Origin: Pseudomonas xionganensis
GTDB lineage: Bacteria; Pseudomonadota; Gammaproteobacteria; Pseudomonadales; Pseudomonadaceae
Direction of reading: 5' to 3'
Assembly: GCF_009763245.1 (NCBI RefSeq)
Contig: NZ_WKJZ01000001.1
Coordinates: 1,752,472-1,816,471 of the forward strand
Length of the DNA stretch: 64,000 bases
This document shows, piece by piece, positions 48,206 through 59,068 of this stretch. Made by a program: the position numbers and the translations under genes. Each line of letters begins with the position of its first letter. The first letter of the stretch is position 1. The notes beneath the pieces are model-generated. The model did no database searches, was not told the origin of the DNA, and was given only the letters and a program-made list of their open reading frames with translations.

Positions 48206-49324
48206 TTACTGATGAGCAAGTTCCGGTTGCTGTTGCAGGGCCTGATTGAACAGCTCGACCCAGTGCTGACTGAACTGGCTGCCGGCCAGGTTGTTGATTT
48301 CCAGAATGGCGCGCAGCAGTGGGCGTTTAGTCAGGGTTTGGTGGGCGCGTTCGTGGGTGCGGGCGTCGAAGGTGTCGACGATGCCCAGGATCAGGGCGCC
48401 GGGGTTGATTTCGATTTCGCTCAGGCCTTTGGGGTAACCACTGCCGTCGGCGTGCTCCTGGTGCTGCATGACGATTTCTGCGGCCTCCTGCCAGTTCGGC
48501 ATGCGCTTGAGCAGGTCATGGGCCAGGCGGGGGTGCGCCTGCATCTGGCGTCGTTCTTCGCGGCTGTAGGCGCTCTGTTTATGGAGGATTTCCAGGGGGA
48601 GAAAGGCCATGCCCAGGTCATGCAGGCAAACGGCGGTCGCCAGTTGTGCGGGTGCCACCGGTTGCCCGCCCAGCTGGTTGATCTGCAGGGCCAGTTGCAG
48701 TTGACGCAGGCCGCGGCCCTGCCAGTACTGGGAGCGGCGCTCGCTGGCCTGCATCAGTTCGACGAAGAACAGCAGGTCGGCATCGGCCGTGATCCCGTAG
48801 CGCTGGAGCAGTTCGGCCGCCACTGATTGCTCCGCGGGGCTGGGGCTGGGCAGCTGGGTATCGGGGTCAAGCTGGCGCAGCAGCGTGCTGCGCAGTTTCG
48901 TTTGTTCGGCTGCAGGCGCTTTGGCCAGGGTCGATAGGCCCTGGGCCAGGGCCTGGCTCTGGGCCTCGGTGATATGTGCGGGGGTGTCGCCGAGGGTCTG
49001 GGCGATCAGGGCTTTGCTGTGGTCCAGGGTGAGCAGGAGGATATCGCCCAGCAGGCTGTCAAAACTCAGGCTGGCTTCACGCAGGCAGGCCAGTACATCT
49101 TCCATGGCCTGGGGCACCTGCATCAGCTCGTTGAGGCCGATATAACCCAGGTTGCCTTTGAGCGTATGCACCAGGCGAAACAGTTCGCGCAGGCGTTCGC
49201 CGTCATTGGGGTGGTGTTCCAGTTCGATCAGCAGTTGCTCGCAGCGCTGGAATTGTTCACTGGATTCCAGGCGAAAGTCCGCCAGCAGGTCGCTGGGGAT
49301 CTCTGCAAGATTCGGCGTAGCCAT
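48206..49324 (-). CDS. Hpt domain fused to a degenerate HD-GYP-type domain
   Basis: The protein has 372 residues. An Hpt phosphotransfer domain (1-120) carries the phosphorylatable His53 in HTLKGNLGYIG. From about 225 an HD-GYP-type domain has HD at 235-236 (CLHDLGM) and the motif HQEHADGSGYP (288-298). Canonical HD-GYP enzymes have HDxGK and HHExxDGxGYP. Here Met replaces Lys and Gln replaces the second His, so c-di-GMP hydrolysis is uncertain. No membrane span is present. It would take phosphate from a histidine kinase through its Hpt. Confidence 0.82.
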   Translation of the reverse strand: MATPNLAEIPSDLLADFRLESSEQFQRCEQLLIELEHHPNDGERLRELFRLVHTLKGNLGYIGLNELMQVPQAMEDVLACLREASLSFDSLLGDILLLTLDHSKALIAQTLGDTPAHITEAQSQALAQGLSTLAKAPAAEQTKLRSTLLRQLDPDTQLPSPSPAEQSVAAELLQRYGITADADLLFFVELMQASERRSQYWQGRGLRQLQLALQINQLGGQPVAPAQLATAVCLHDLGMAFLPLEILHKQSAYSREERRQMQAHPRLAHDLLKRMPNWQEAAEIVMQHQEHADGSGYPKGLSEIEINPGALILGIVDTFDARTHERAHQTLTKRPLLRAILEINNLAGSQFSQHWVELFNQALQQQPELAHQ

Positions 49325-49400
49325 GGCGCCTCCGGTGGTGGCGAAGCTGTCGATGTCACCTGAGTATAGGGAGGCTGGGCAAAAGCGCGTGGTGTGGCGG

Positions 49401-49429
49401 CTGCATGTGACGCCTTAACCATATATAAT
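49401..49429 (+). promoter_or_regulatory. putative promoter of aspS
   Basis: A perfect -10 TATAAT (49424-49429) is preceded by a weak -35 CTGCAT at 17-bp spacing and followed by a GC-rich CCCGCG discriminator. The leader to aspS ATG is about 145 nt. Confidence 0.6.
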
Positions 49430-49581
49430 CCCGCGTTTTGCAAGGCAGGGTGGGCGTCCGGATAGGCGCGAACGGCCCTGTGCAGAGGTTGCAAGAGCGG
49501 CCTTTGCGCCAGCCGGCTTGCCCGGTCAACCGCGTCGCGAACAGGCGACCCAACGAATTCAAGACTCAAGAGAAGCGATCC

Positions 49582-51357
49582 ATGATGCGCAGCCATTATT
49601 GCGGCCAACTGAACGAGAGCCTGGATGGCCAGGAAATTACCCTCTGCGGCTGGGTGCACCGTCGCCGTGATCACGGCGGGGTGATTTTCCTCGATATTCG
49701 TGACCGTGAAGGCCTGGCCCAGGTGGTGTTCGATCCGGATCGCGCCGAGACCTTCGCCAAGGCCGACCGCGTACGCAGCGAGTATGTGGTCAAGATCACC
49801 GGCAAGGTGCGTCTGCGCCCCGAAGGTGCGCGCAATGCCAATATGGCCAGCGGCGCCATCGAAGTGCTGGGCTATGAGCTGGAAGTGCTCAACGAGGCGG
49901 AAACCCCGCCGTTCCCGCTCAACGAATACACCGACGTCGGTGAAGAAACCCGCCTGCGCTATCGCTTTATCGACCTGCGTCGCCCGGAGATGGCCGAGAA
50001 GCTCAAGCTGCGTTCGCGCATCACCAGCAGCATCCGTCGCTACCTGGATGACAACGGCTTCCTCGACGTCGAGACGCCGATCCTCACCCGCGCCACCCCG
50101 GAAGGCGCCCGCGACTATCTGGTGCCGAGCCGTACCCACGCCGGCAGCTTCTTCGCCCTGCCGCAGTCGCCGCAGCTGTTCAAGCAGCTGCTGATGGTGG
50201 CCGGCTTCGACCGCTACTACCAGATCGCCAAGTGCTTCCGCGACGAGGACCTGCGTGCCGACCGCCAGCCGGAATTCACTCAGATCGACATCGAGACCAG
50301 CTTCCTCGATGAGAAAGACATCATGGGCATCACCGAGACCATGGTGCGCAACTTGTTCAAGGAAGTGCTGGACGTCGAGTTCGGCGAGTTGCCGCACATG
50401 ACCCTGGCCGAGGCCATGCGCCGCTTCGGTTCGGACAAGCCGGACCTGCGCATCCCGCTGGAACTGGTGGACGTCGAGGATCAGCTCAAGGACGTCGAGT
50501 TCAAGGTCTTTGCGGGACCTGCCAACGACCCGAAATGCCGCGTCACCGCGCTGCGCGTCCCGGGCGGGGCGAGCATGCCGCGCAAGCAGATCGACGACTA
50601 CACCAAGTTCGTCGGCATCTACGGCGCCAAGGGCCTGGCCTATATCAAGGTCAACGAGCGTGCGGCCGGCGTGGACGGCCTGCAGTCGCCGATCGTCAAG
50701 AACATCCCGCTGGACAACATCAACGTGATCCTTGATCGCGTCGGCGCTGTCGATGGCGATATCGTGTTCTTCGGCGCCGACAAGGCCAAGATCGTTTCCG
50801 AAGCCCTGGGTGCGCTGCGTATCAAGCTGGGTCACGACCTCAATCTGCTGACCTGCGAGTGGGCACCGCTATGGGTGGTCGACTTCCCGATGTTCGAGGA
50901 AAACGACGATGGCAGCCTGACCGCCATGCACCACCCGTTCACCGCGCCGAGCTGCAGCCCGGAGGAACTGGAAGCCAACCCGGCCGCCGCGCTGTCGCGC
51001 GCCTATGACATGGTGCTCAACGGCACCGAGCTGGGTGGCGGTTCGATCCGTATCCACGACAAGGCCATGCAGCAGACCGTGTTCCGCGTGCTCGGTATCA
51101 GTGAGGAAGAGCAGCAGGAGAAGTTCGGCTTCCTCCTCGATGCGCTCAAGTACGGCGCGCCGCCCCACGGTGGCCTGGCCTTCGGCCTGGATCGCCTGGT
51201 GATGCTGATGACCGGCGCCAGCTCGATCCGCGAAGTGATCGCCTTCCCGAAAACCCAGAGCGCGGCCTGCGTCATGACCCAGGCACCGGGGCTGGTGGAA
51301 AACAAGGCACTGCGCGAGCTGCATATTCGCCTGCGCGAGCAAGTCAAGGCCGAATAA
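49582..51357 (+). CDS. aspS: aspartyl-tRNA synthetase
   Basis: This 591-residue class IIb synthetase of bacterial type has an N-terminal anticodon-binding OB fold ([23 protein letters not shown]), class II motif 2 ([19 protein letters not shown]), the bacterial insertion domain (about 285-420) and motif 3 ([12 protein letters not shown]). The start [16 protein letters not shown] is at 49582, and the open frame upstream is leader sequence. A terminator follows the stop. Confidence 0.96.
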   Translation: MMRSHYCGQLNESLDGQEITLCGWVHRRRDHGGVIFLDIRDREGLAQVVFDPDRAETFAKADRVRSEYVVKITGKVRLRPEGARNANMASGAIEVLGYELEVLNEAETPPFPLNEYTDVGEETRLRYRFIDLRRPEMAEKLKLRSRITSSIRRYLDDNGFLDVETPILTRATPEGARDYLVPSRTHAGSFFALPQSPQLFKQLLMVAGFDRYYQIAKCFRDEDLRADRQPEFTQIDIETSFLDEKDIMGITETMVRNLFKEVLDVEFGELPHMTLAEAMRRFGSDKPDLRIPLELVDVEDQLKDVEFKVFAGPANDPKCRVTALRVPGGASMPRKQIDDYTKFVGIYGAKGLAYIKVNERAAGVDGLQSPIVKNIPLDNINVILDRVGAVDGDIVFFGADKAKIVSEALGALRIKLGHDLNLLTCEWAPLWVVDFPMFEENDDGSLTAMHHPFTAPSCSPEELEANPAAALSRAYDMVLNGTELGGGSIRIHDKAMQQTVFRVLGISEEEQQEKFGFLLDALKYGAPPHGGLAFGLDRLVMLMTGASSIREVIAFPKTQSAACVMTQAPGLVENKALRELHIRLREQVKAE

Positions 51358-51368
51358 GCCGTTACCGA

Positions 51369-51394
51369 GAAGCCTGGATTACCAGGCTTCTTCG
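51369..51394 (+). terminator. rho-independent terminator after aspS
   Basis: GAAGCCTGG-ATTA-CCAGGCTTC is followed by TTCGTT, 11 bp past the stop. Confidence 0.8.
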
Positions 51395-51397
51395 TTA

Positions 51398-51431
51398 TGG
51401 GGCGGAGAGACTCGAACTCTCACACCCTGGC
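51398..51431 (-). pseudogene. 3' fragment of a tRNA-Leu gene
   Basis: The minus strand carries a perfect T-arm (GAGAG-TTCGAGT-CTCTC) preceded by GGTGTG and followed by CGCCCCA. This is closely similar to the variable-arm/T-arm end of Pseudomonas tRNA-Leu. The rest of the tRNA, including any anticodon arm, is absent. It may be the scar of an element that integrated at a tRNA-Leu or a relic of a lost tRNA gene. Confidence 0.55.
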
Positions 51432-51461
51432 AACTGTTAAATGAAACAACCGGAGTGAGTT

Positions 51462-52211
51462 ATGGCTGGTCATTCCAAATGGGCCAATATCAAGCACCGC
51501 AAGGGGCGTCAGGACGCCAAGCGGGGCAAGATCTTCACCAAAATCATTCGCGAGCTGACCGTTGCAGCCAAGCATGGCGGCCCGGTGCCGGCGGATAACC
51601 CGCGTCTGCGTCTGGCCGTGGACAAGGCGCTGACCGCCAATATGTCCCGCGAGGTGATCGACCGTGCCATCGCCCGTGGTGCGGGTAACAACGAAGCCGA
51701 CAACGTTGTCGAGCTGAGCTACGAGGGCTACGCGCCGAGCGGCGTGGCGATCATCGTTGAAGCCATGACCGACAACCGCAACCGTACCGCAGCCGAAGTG
51801 CGCCATGCCTTTACCAAGTGCGGTGGCAACCTGGGTACCGATGGTTCGGTGGCCTATATGTTCGAGCGCAAGGGGCAGATCAGTTTTGCTCCGGGCGTTG
51901 ACGAGGACGCTCTGATGGAAGCGGCCCTGGAGGCCGGCGCCGACGACGTGGAAATGGGCGAGGATGGCTCCGCCCTGGTGTCCACCAGTTTTGCCGACTT
52001 CCATGCGGTCAACGAGGCGCTGAACGCCGCTGGTCTCAAGGGCGAAGAAGCCGATATCGCCATGATTCCCTCGATCAGTGCGCCGATCACCGATCTGGAA
52101 ACCGCGCAGAAGGTGGTCAAGCTGATCGATATGCTGGAAGACCTGGATGACGTGCAGAACGTCTACCACAACGCCGAGATCGCCGATGAGCTGATGGAGC
52201 AGCTTGGCTGA
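51462..52211 (+). CDS. yebC: YebC/PmpR-family regulatory protein
   Basis: This 249-residue protein begins [20 protein letters not shown], the invariant YebC start, and contains [17 protein letters not shown] and the C-terminal [32 protein letters not shown]. YebC proteins are reported as transcriptional regulators (PmpR of the pqs system in P. aeruginosa) and as ribosome-associated translation factors. CGGAGTGAG precedes the start. It lies upstream of ruvCAB, as in most proteobacteria. Confidence 0.94.
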   Translation: MAGHSKWANIKHRKGRQDAKRGKIFTKIIRELTVAAKHGGPVPADNPRLRLAVDKALTANMSREVIDRAIARGAGNNEADNVVELSYEGYAPSGVAIIVEAMTDNRNRTAAEVRHAFTKCGGNLGTDGSVAYMFERKGQISFAPGVDEDALMEAALEAGADDVEMGEDGSALVSTSFADFHAVNEALNAAGLKGEEADIAMIPSISAPITDLETAQKVVKLIDMLEDLDDVQNVYHNAEIADELMEQLG

Positions 52212-52244
52212 GGTCGTGAGCGGGCTGCTGAGGTAGCGGTGCGG

Positions 52245-52278
52245 GCCGGAGGCCGCCTTCGGGCGCTTCCGGCTTTTT
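52245..52278 (+). terminator. rho-independent terminator after yebC
   Basis: The GC-rich stem GCCGGAGGCCGCC / GGCGCTTCCGGC with a TTCG tetraloop is followed by TTTTT. Confidence 0.85.
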
Positions 52279-52394
52279 CGTATCAGCCCGCCGGATATCT
52301 TGTTGTGAGTGACGACGCCTCTTGGCGCCCCTATACTCGCGAACTGGATAAATAGACAGTGTGGCGCTCGTCGCGTCACCTATGGATAGCAAGC

Positions 52395-52919
52395 ATGACG
52401 CTGATTTTGGGGATCGATCCCGGTTCGCGTATCACCGGCTACGGTGTGGTGCGCGATACCGGACGCGGCTGCGAATATGTCGCCTCGGGTTGCATCCGCA
52501 CCGGCAGTGGCAGCATGCCCGAGCGCTTGCAGGCGGTGTTCCGCGGGGTGCGCGAGGTTATCGCCACCTACGGACCGGTGACCATGGGCATCGAGCAGGT
52601 GTTTATGGCGCGCAACCCGGATTCGGCCCTCAAGCTGGGTCAGGCCCGTGGTGTGGCCATCGTGGCGGGTGTCGAGGCCGGGCTGGACGTCGCCGAATAC
52701 ACCGCCACTCAGGTCAAGCAGGCGATTGCCGGTACGGGCGGGGCGGATAAGGAGCAGGTGCAGTTGATGGTCATGCATCTGCTCAAATTGGTGCAGAAGC
52801 CGCAGATCGACGCCTCCGATGCCCTGGCCATCGCCCTGTGTCATGCCCATCATCGGCAGAGTCTGATCCCCCATGGCTTGCTGGGCGCCAAACGGCGTTC
52901 GGGTCGTCTGCGTTTGTAA
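52395..52919 (+). CDS. ruvC: Holliday junction endonuclease RuvC
   Basis: This 174-residue resolvase has its first catalytic Asp in [15 protein letters not shown], followed by the conserved Glu in [23 protein letters not shown] and the Asp pair in [17 protein letters not shown] 52395 is used, as the upstream extension is not conserved. ruvA follows after 21 bp. Confidence 0.95.
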   Translation: MTLILGIDPGSRITGYGVVRDTGRGCEYVASGCIRTGSGSMPERLQAVFRGVREVIATYGPVTMGIEQVFMARNPDSALKLGQARGVAIVAGVEAGLDVAEYTATQVKQAIAGTGGADKEQVQLMVMHLLKLVQKPQIDASDALAIALCHAHHRQSLIPHGLLGAKRRSGRLRL

Positions 52920-52940
52920 CTTTATTTTAGGATGATAGCG

Positions 52941-53546
52941 GTGATCGGACGTTTGCGCGGCACCCTGGCGGAAAAACAGCCGCCCCATGTGACTCTCGAC
53001 ATAAATGGTTTGGGTTATGAGCTGGAAGTGCCCATGACCACGCTGTACCGTTTGCCCGCGGTGGGCGAGCCGCTGACTCTGCACACCCATCTGGTGGTGC
53101 GTGAAGATGCCCAGCTGCTCTACGGCTTTTTCGAGAAGCGCGAGCGTGAGCTGTTCCGCGAGCTGATCCGGCTCAACGGTGTGGGCCCCAAGCTGGCCCT
53201 GGCGCTGATGTCGGGTCTTGAGGTGGATGAGCTGGTGCGCTGCGTACAGGCCCAGGACAGCTCGGTGCTGGTCAAGGTGCCGGGGGTCGGCAAGAAAACC
53301 GCCGAGCGCCTGCTGGTAGAGCTCAAGGATCGTTTCAAGGCCTGGGAGACGCTGCCCGGCATGAGTGGTCTGGTGGTGGAACCTCGGGCCGCTGACGCAG
53401 TCTCAAGCGCCGAGAATGATGCGGTCAGCGCCCTGATCTCCCTGGGTTACAAGCCCCAGGAGGCCAGCCGGGCGGTGTCTGCGGTCAAGGAGGATGGTTT
53501 GAGTAGTGAAGATATGATCCGCCGTGCCCTGAAGGGAATGCTCTAG
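52941..53546 (+). CDS. ruvA: Holliday junction helicase subunit RuvA
   Basis: This 201-residue DNA-junction-binding subunit begins [16 protein letters not shown] and has two helix-hairpin-helix motifs ([31 protein letters not shown]) and a C-terminal RuvB-binding domain. The GTG at 52941 is chosen over ATG 52932 because the only ribosome-binding site (AGGA, 52929-52932) overlaps that ATG but stands 8 bp before the GTG, which also gives the usual family N-terminus. Confidence 0.94.
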   Translation: MIGRLRGTLAEKQPPHVTLDINGLGYELEVPMTTLYRLPAVGEPLTLHTHLVVREDAQLLYGFFEKRERELFRELIRLNGVGPKLALALMSGLEVDELVRCVQAQDSSVLVKVPGVGKKTAERLLVELKDRFKAWETLPGMSGLVVEPRAADAVSSAENDAVSALISLGYKPQEASRAVSAVKEDGLSSEDMIRRALKGML

Positions 53547-54598
53547 TGCTTGAAGCCGACCGCCTGATTACCGCCACGGCCCGCGACCGCGATGAGCAGG
53601 TCGATCGCGCCATACGCCCGCTCAAACTCGCCGACTATATTGGTCAGCCGGTGGTGCGCGAGCAGATGCAACTGTTTATCCAGGCCGCTCGCGGCCGCAG
53701 CGAGGCGCTGGATCACACCCTGATCTTCGGTCCGCCGGGCCTGGGCAAGACCACCCTGGCCAATATCATCGCCCAGGAAATGAACGTCTCGATCAAGAGC
53801 ACCTCTGGCCCCGTGCTGGAGCGGCCGGGCGATCTGGCGGCGCTGCTGACCAATCTGCAGCCGGGCGATGTGCTGTTTATCGACGAGATTCATCGCCTTT
53901 CACCCATAGTCGAGGAGGTGCTGTACCCGGCCATGGAGGACTTCCAGCTCGATATCATGATCGGCGAAGGCCCCGCGGCCCGTTCGATCAAGCTCGACCT
54001 GCCACCCTTTACCCTGGTCGGCGCCACTACCCGTGCCGGCATGCTGACCAACCCGCTGCGTGACCGCTTCGGCATCGTCCAGCGCCTGGAGTTCTACAAC
54101 ACGGATGATCTGGCCACCATCGTCATGCGCTCGGCCGGCATTCTCGGTCTGCCCATCGAGGCCCATGGTGCCCTAGAAATTGCCCGCCGCGCGCGCGGTA
54201 CACCGCGTATTGCCAATCGACTGCTGCGCCGGGTGCGGGACTTCGCCGAGGTGCGCGGGCAGGGTGAGATTACCCGGCAGATTGCCGATCTGGCGCTCAA
54301 TCTGCTGGATGTGGACGAGCGTGGCTTCGACCATCAGGACCGCCGCCTGCTGCTGACCATGATCGAGAAGTTCGACGGCGGCCCGGTGGGCATCGACAAC
54401 CTGGCGGCGGCCATCAGTGAAGAGCGCCATACCATCGAGGATGTACTGGAGCCCTACCTGATCCAGCAGGGCTATATCATGCGTACCCCCAGGGGGCGAG
54501 TGGTAACGCGGCACGCTTATCTGCACTTCGGTTTGAATGTGCCAGGACGTCTTGGCGAGCTGCCGTCTGCTGACCTGTTTGGCAATCCAGCCGAGTGA
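53546..54598 (+). CDS. ruvB: Holliday junction branch-migration ATPase RuvB
   Basis: This 350-residue AAA+ motor has the Walker [12 protein letters not shown], Walker [10 protein letters not shown], sensor 1 GATTRAG and a C-terminal winged helix. The GTG start shares a base with the ruvA stop (TAGTG), implying translational coupling. Confidence 0.96.
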   Translation: MLEADRLITATARDRDEQVDRAIRPLKLADYIGQPVVREQMQLFIQAARGRSEALDHTLIFGPPGLGKTTLANIIAQEMNVSIKSTSGPVLERPGDLAALLTNLQPGDVLFIDEIHRLSPIVEEVLYPAMEDFQLDIMIGEGPAARSIKLDLPPFTLVGATTRAGMLTNPLRDRFGIVQRLEFYNTDDLATIVMRSAGILGLPIEAHGALEIARRARGTPRIANRLLRRVRDFAEVRGQGEITRQIADLALNLLDVDERGFDHQDRRLLLTMIEKFDGGPVGIDNLAAAISEERHTIEDVLEPYLIQQGYIMRTPRGRVVTRHAYLHFGLNVPGRLGELPSADLFGNPAE

Positions 54599-54649
54599 GA
54601 AAAATACTTGTTACAGACGATTGGCAAGACCGAGGCCGGGGACTAGAGT

Positions 54650-55102
54650 ATGCGCGCGCAAAACGGAGTTGAACCCTTTACCCATCGTTGTCGGGTGTAT
54701 TTCGAAGACACCGATGCGGGTGGCATCGTCTACTACGTCAATTACCTCAAATTTATGGAACGGGCTCGTACCGAGCGCCTGCGTGACCTGGGTTTTTTCC
54801 AGTCAACGCTGGCCGAGGAGGGCCTGTTGTTCGTTGTGCATTCGGCCGAAGCGCGCTATCACGCGCCGGCCAAGCTTGACGACGAGTTGCTGGTAAGCGC
54901 CGAAGTCATTGAATTAAACCGTGCCAGCCTGCGCTTTCGTCAACAGGTCAGGCGGGCTGCGGATGACGTGCTGCTCTGCGAGGGGCAGTTTCTGGTGGCC
55001 TGTGTGCGCGCCGACAATTTGAAACCCCGGGCCATACCCCAGGCCTTGCGTGCGGCGTTTGCCGAGCAGGCCGGCGCGGGATTATCTGACGCAGGAGAGT
55101 AA
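54650..55102 (+). CDS. ybgC: acyl-CoA thioesterase YbgC (Tol-Pal associated)
   Basis: This 150-residue hotdog-fold thioesterase has the catalytic motif [24 protein letters not shown] with its Asp. It is the first gene of the ybgC-tolQRAB-pal-cpoB cluster and sits 2 bp before tolQ. Confidence 0.93.
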   Translation: MRAQNGVEPFTHRCRVYFEDTDAGGIVYYVNYLKFMERARTERLRDLGFFQSTLAEEGLLFVVHSAEARYHAPAKLDDELLVSAEVIELNRASLRFRQQVRRAADDVLLCEGQFLVACVRADNLKPRAIPQALRAAFAEQAGAGLSDAGE

Positions 55103-55104
55103 GC

Positions 55105-55806
55105 GTGGAAGCCAACGCAAACGCCGTTGACCATATGTCGATGTGGAGTCTGATCAGCAATGCCAGTCTGCTTGTGCAACTGGTGATGCTCACCCTGGTG
55201 GCCGCTTCGGTCATTTCCTGGGTCATGATTTTCCAGCGCAGCACCGCTATCCGTGCGGCCAAGCGCGCCCTGGACAATTTCGAGGATCGTTTCTGGTCGG
55301 GTATCGACCTGTCCAAGCTGTATCGCCAGGCCGGCAGCAACCCGGATCCGGATTCAGGCCTGGAGCAGATCTTCCGTGCCGGTTTCAAGGAGTTCTCCCG
55401 CCTGCGCCAACAGCAGGGCGTCGATCCGGATGCGGTGATGGACGGTGTGGCCCGGGCCATGCGTGTGGCCATCTCCCGCGAGGAAGAAAAGCTCGAAGCC
55501 GCATTGCCGTTTCTTGCCACCGTGGGTTCCACCAGCCCCTATATCGGGCTGTTCGGTACCGTGTGGGGCATCATGAACTCCTTCCGCGGTCTGGCCCAGG
55601 TGCAGCAGGCCACACTGGCCACTGTGGCGCCGGGTATCGCCGAGGCCCTGATTGCCACCGCCATCGGTCTGTTTGCGGCCATCCCGGCGGTGATTGCCTA
55701 CAACCGTTTCTCCGCTCGCAGCGAAATGCTGATCGGCCGTTACTACACCTTCGCCGACGAGTTTCAGGCGATCCTGCACCGCAAGGTGCATACCTCGGAC
55801 GACTAA
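55105..55806 (+). CDS. tolQ: Tol-Pal system proton-channel subunit TolQ
   Basis: This 233-residue inner-membrane protein has three hydrophobic spans and the MotA/TolQ/ExbB segment FLATVGSTSPYIGLFGTVWGIM. With TolR it uses the proton gradient to energise TolA during constriction of the outer membrane. The start is GTG 55105, after GCAGGAGAG. Confidence 0.95.
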   Translation: MEANANAVDHMSMWSLISNASLLVQLVMLTLVAASVISWVMIFQRSTAIRAAKRALDNFEDRFWSGIDLSKLYRQAGSNPDPDSGLEQIFRAGFKEFSRLRQQQGVDPDAVMDGVARAMRVAISREEEKLEAALPFLATVGSTSPYIGLFGTVWGIMNSFRGLAQVQQATLATVAPGIAEALIATAIGLFAAIPAVIAYNRFSARSEMLIGRYYTFADEFQAILHRKVHTSDD

Positions 55807-55821
55807 AGGGCAGAACCAGTC

Positions 55822-56274
55822 ATGGCGAGAATTCGCAATAGACGCAAGCCGGTCGCCGAGATGAACGTGGTGCCCTATATCGACGTGATGCTGGTGCTGC
55901 TGGTGATCTTTATGGTCACCGCGCCCATGCTCAATCAGGGGGTCAAGGTCGATCTGCCCAAGGTCAGCAGCGAAGTGCTGCCCCAGGACAACGATGCCCA
56001 GGTGCTGACCATTTCGATCAAGGCCGACAAGACCTACTACTGGAACATGGGCACGGAAGTGGATGTGGACACCGTGCAGGACCAGGCCATGACTCTGGAG
56101 CAGATGACTCAGGCAGTGACCGCCATCATCAACCAGAACCGCAGCATGGGTAAGCAGGTGCAGGTGTTCGTACGTGGCGACAAGTCGGTGGACTATGGCA
56201 CCGTCATGGCCGCCATGGGTGGCTTGCAGCAGGCTGACGTGGGCAACGTCGGGCTGATTACCGAGGCCCCCTGA
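55822..56274 (+). CDS. tolR: Tol-Pal system subunit TolR
   Basis: This 150-residue protein has one N-terminal span with the proton-path Asp in VVPYIDVMLVLLVIFM, then a periplasmic domain ending VGLITEAP. Its stop overlaps the tolA start by 1 bp (TGATG). Confidence 0.95.
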   Translation: MARIRNRRKPVAEMNVVPYIDVMLVLLVIFMVTAPMLNQGVKVDLPKVSSEVLPQDNDAQVLTISIKADKTYYWNMGTEVDVDTVQDQAMTLEQMTQAVTAIINQNRSMGKQVQVFVRGDKSVDYGTVMAAMGGLQQADVGNVGLITEAP

Positions 56275-57203
56275 TGCGCGAGCGTGAGCAGGCTCCTTCG
56301 CAAAGCTACTTCTGGCCGGTGATCTGGGCCGTGGCCCTGCATGCGCTGATGTTCGCCATGCTGTTCGTCAGCTTTGCCTTTACCCCGGAACTGCCCCCGG
56401 CGCGGCCGGTGGTGCAGGCCACCCTGTATCAGTTGCAGTCGCAGAGCCAGGCCACTACCCAGACCAATCAGAAAATTGCCGGAGAGGCGCAGAAGACTGC
56501 GGCGCCGCAATTCGAGGTTGAGCAGCTGGAACAGAAGAAGGCCGACGACCAGAAGATTGCCGCCGCCAAGGCCGCGGAACAAAAGAAGGCCGAGGAGGCT
56601 CGAAAGGCCGAAGCGGTGAAGAAGGCCGAAGCCGAGAAGAAAGCGGCCGAGCAGAAACGCCAGGCCGACATCGCCAAGAAGAAAGCGGCTGACGAGGCAG
56701 CGAAGAAAAAGGCCGAAGAGGACGCGAAGAAGAAGGCGGCCGCAGAGGTAGCCAAGAAAAAAGCCGCCGAAGAGGCCAAGAAGAAGGCAGCGGCCGAGGC
56801 CGCCCAGCGCAAGGCTGTCGAGGACAAGAAGGCGGCCGCCCTGGCCGAGTTGTTATCCGACAGCGTGCAACGTCAGCAGGCCCTGGCTGAAACCCATGGC
56901 GATCAGGTGGCCGGCAGTCTGGATGATCTGATCGTCAAACTGGTTAGCGAACAATGGCGTCGACCACCCTCGGCGCGTAATGGCATGAGCGTGGAAGTGC
57001 TGATCGAGATGTTGCCCGATGGCACCATTATTAATGCCAGCGTGACCCGCTCCAGCGGCGACGGCCCCTTCGACAGTTCGGCAGTACAGGCGGTGCGCAA
57101 CGTGGGGCGCATCGCAGAAATGCAGCAGCTGGATCGCGCCACATTCGATCGGCTATACCGGCAGCGTCGCGCTGTCTTCAAACCGGAGGACCTAGGTCTG
57201 TGA
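56274..57203 (+). CDS. tolA: Tol-Pal system protein TolA
   Basis: The 309-residue protein has one membrane anchor (about 15-38), then a long Ala/Lys/Glu-rich helical rod (about 85-195) and a C-terminal TonB-like domain containing [18 protein letters not shown]. It links the inner membrane complex to TolB and Pal. It overlaps tolB by 4 bp (GTGA). Confidence 0.95.
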   Translation: MREREQAPSQSYFWPVIWAVALHALMFAMLFVSFAFTPELPPARPVVQATLYQLQSQSQATTQTNQKIAGEAQKTAAPQFEVEQLEQKKADDQKIAAAKAAEQKKAEEARKAEAVKKAEAEKKAAEQKRQADIAKKKAADEAAKKKAEEDAKKKAAAEVAKKKAAEEAKKKAAAEAAQRKAVEDKKAAALAELLSDSVQRQQALAETHGDQVAGSLDDLIVKLVSEQWRRPPSARNGMSVEVLIEMLPDGTIINASVTRSSGDGPFDSSAVQAVRNVGRIAEMQQLDRATFDRLYRQRRAVFKPEDLGL

Positions 57204-58498
57204 ATACCCTGATGCGTATAGCCTTGCTTGGCCTGGCCCTGTTGGTCGGCAGCGCGCAAGCCAATGATCCACTGGTGATCAGCTCCGGCACCGACCGCGC
57301 CACCCCTATTGCCGTGGTGCCTTTTGGCTGGTCCAGCGGCACCGTGCTGCCCGATGACATGGCGCAGATCATCGGTAACGACCTGCGCAATTCCGGCTAT
57401 TTCGAGCCAATCCCGCGGCAGAACATGATCAGCCTGCCGACCCAGGCCAGCGAAGTCATCTACCGTGACTGGAAGGCCCTGGGCGCCCAGTATGTGCTGG
57501 TCGGTAATATCCTGCCCAATGCCGGTCGCCTGCAGGTGCAGTACGCGCTGTTCAATGTGGCCACCGAACAGCAGGTGCTGACCGGTAACGTGGCCGGTGG
57601 CACCGACCAGCTGCGCGATATGGCTCACTATATTGCTGACCAGTCGTTCGAGAAGCTGACCGGGGTCAAGGGGGCGTTCTCGACCCGTATGCTCTATGTC
57701 ACCGCCGAGCGTTTTGGCGTCAACAACACCCGCTATACCTTGCAGCGCTCCGACTACGATGGTGCCCGCGCAGTGACCCTGTTGCAGTCCCGCGAGCCGA
57801 TCCTGTCGCCGTCCTTTGCTCCGGACGGTCGGCGTATCGCCTATGTGTCCTTCGAGCAGAAGCGGCCGCGTATCTTCGTGCAGCATATCGACACCGGTCG
57901 CCGCGAGCAGATCACCAACTTCGAAGGCCTCAACGGCGCGCCGGCCTGGTCGCCGGATGGCAATCGCCTGGCATTTGTCCTGTCCAAGGATGGCAATCCG
58001 GAAGTCTATGTCATGGACATGGGCACTCGGCAGCTGCGCCGGGTGACCAATCACTACGCCATCGATACCGAACCTTTCTGGGGCAAGGATGGTCAGACCC
58101 TGTACTTCACCTCGGATCGCGCCGGTAAGCCGCAGATCTACAAGACCAATATCAACAGTGGGGCTGTAGAGCGGGTGACCTTTGTCGGTAACTACAACGC
58201 CAACCCGAAATTGTCGGCCGATGAAAAGACCCTGGTGATGATCCATCGTCAGGACGGTTTCACTGTGTTCAAGGTGGCCGCGCAGGACCTGCAGACCAAT
58301 CGTCTGCGCATACTGTCTGATACAAGTTTGGATGAGTCGCCCACTGTTGCGCCCAACGGCACAATGCTAATCTACGCCACCCGCCAGCAGGGCCGGGGAG
58401 TCTTGATGTTAGCGTCGACCAACGGACGCGTGAGGCTCCCTCTTCCTACCGCTCAAGGCGAAGTTCGAGAGCCTTCTTGGTCCCCTTACCTGAACTGA
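57200..58498 (+). CDS. tolB: Tol-Pal system periplasmic protein TolB
   Basis: The 432-residue protein has a signal peptide (1-21, ending AQA), an N-terminal alpha/beta domain and a C-terminal six-bladed beta-propeller with repeats such as [33 protein letters not shown] and [17 protein letters not shown]. It binds Pal. The start is GTG at 57200. Confidence 0.95.
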   Translation: MNTLMRIALLGLALLVGSAQANDPLVISSGTDRATPIAVVPFGWSSGTVLPDDMAQIIGNDLRNSGYFEPIPRQNMISLPTQASEVIYRDWKALGAQYVLVGNILPNAGRLQVQYALFNVATEQQVLTGNVAGGTDQLRDMAHYIADQSFEKLTGVKGAFSTRMLYVTAERFGVNNTRYTLQRSDYDGARAVTLLQSREPILSPSFAPDGRRIAYVSFEQKRPRIFVQHIDTGRREQITNFEGLNGAPAWSPDGNRLAFVLSKDGNPEVYVMDMGTRQLRRVTNHYAIDTEPFWGKDGQTLYFTSDRAGKPQIYKTNINSGAVERVTFVGNYNANPKLSADEKTLVMIHRQDGFTVFKVAAQDLQTNRLRILSDTSLDESPTVAPNGTMLIYATRQQGRGVLMLASTNGRVRLPLPTAQGEVREPSWSPYLN

Positions 58499-58564
58499 TG
58501 CGGCGCTTCACCTTTATTGCTGTAAATACTGCTTAACACACTGGGGTTCATTAGGAGCTACATG

Positions 58565-59062
58565 ATGGAAATGCTGAAATTCGGTAAGTTTGCTGCACTG
58601 AGCCTGGCTCTGGCCGTGGCTGTAGGTTGTTCCTCGAAGGGCGGTGATGACAGCGGCGAAGGCGCTGTTGACCCGAACGCTGGCTACGGTGCCAACACTG
58701 GCGCAGTTGACGGCAGCCTGAGCGAAGAAGCAGCTCTGCGCGCAATCACCACCTTCTACTTCGAGTACGACAGCTCCGACCTGAAGCCGGAAGCCATGCG
58801 CGCTCTGGACGTTCACGCCCGTGACCTGCAGGGCAACGGTGCTCGCGTAGTCCTGGAAGGCCACGCCGACGAACGCGGTACCCGTGAATACAACATGGCT
58901 CTGGGCGAGCGTCGCGCCAAGGCCGTGCAGCGTTACCTGGTACTGCAGGGCGTTTCCCCAGCTCAGCTGGAGCTGGTTTCCTACGGTGAAGAGCGTGCCA
59001 TCGCCACTGGCAACGACGAGTCTTCCTGGGCTCAGAACCGTCGCGTCGAACTGCGTAAGTAA
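58565..59062 (+). CDS. pal: peptidoglycan-associated lipoprotein Pal (OprL)
   Basis: The 165-residue outer-membrane lipoprotein has a lipobox AVGCSS and a C-terminal OmpA-like peptidoglycan-binding domain ([34 protein letters not shown]). It is nearly identical to P. aeruginosa OprL. Two ATGs stand in tandem. The second (58565) has the better 8-bp spacing from AGGAG. Confidence 0.95.
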   Translation: MEMLKFGKFAALSLALAVAVGCSSKGGDDSGEGAVDPNAGYGANTGAVDGSLSEEAALRAITTFYFEYDSSDLKPEAMRALDVHARDLQGNGARVVLEGHADERGTREYNMALGERRAKAVQRYLVLQGVSPAQLELVSYGEERAIATGNDESSWAQNRRVELRK

Positions 59063-59068
59063 TTCGAT

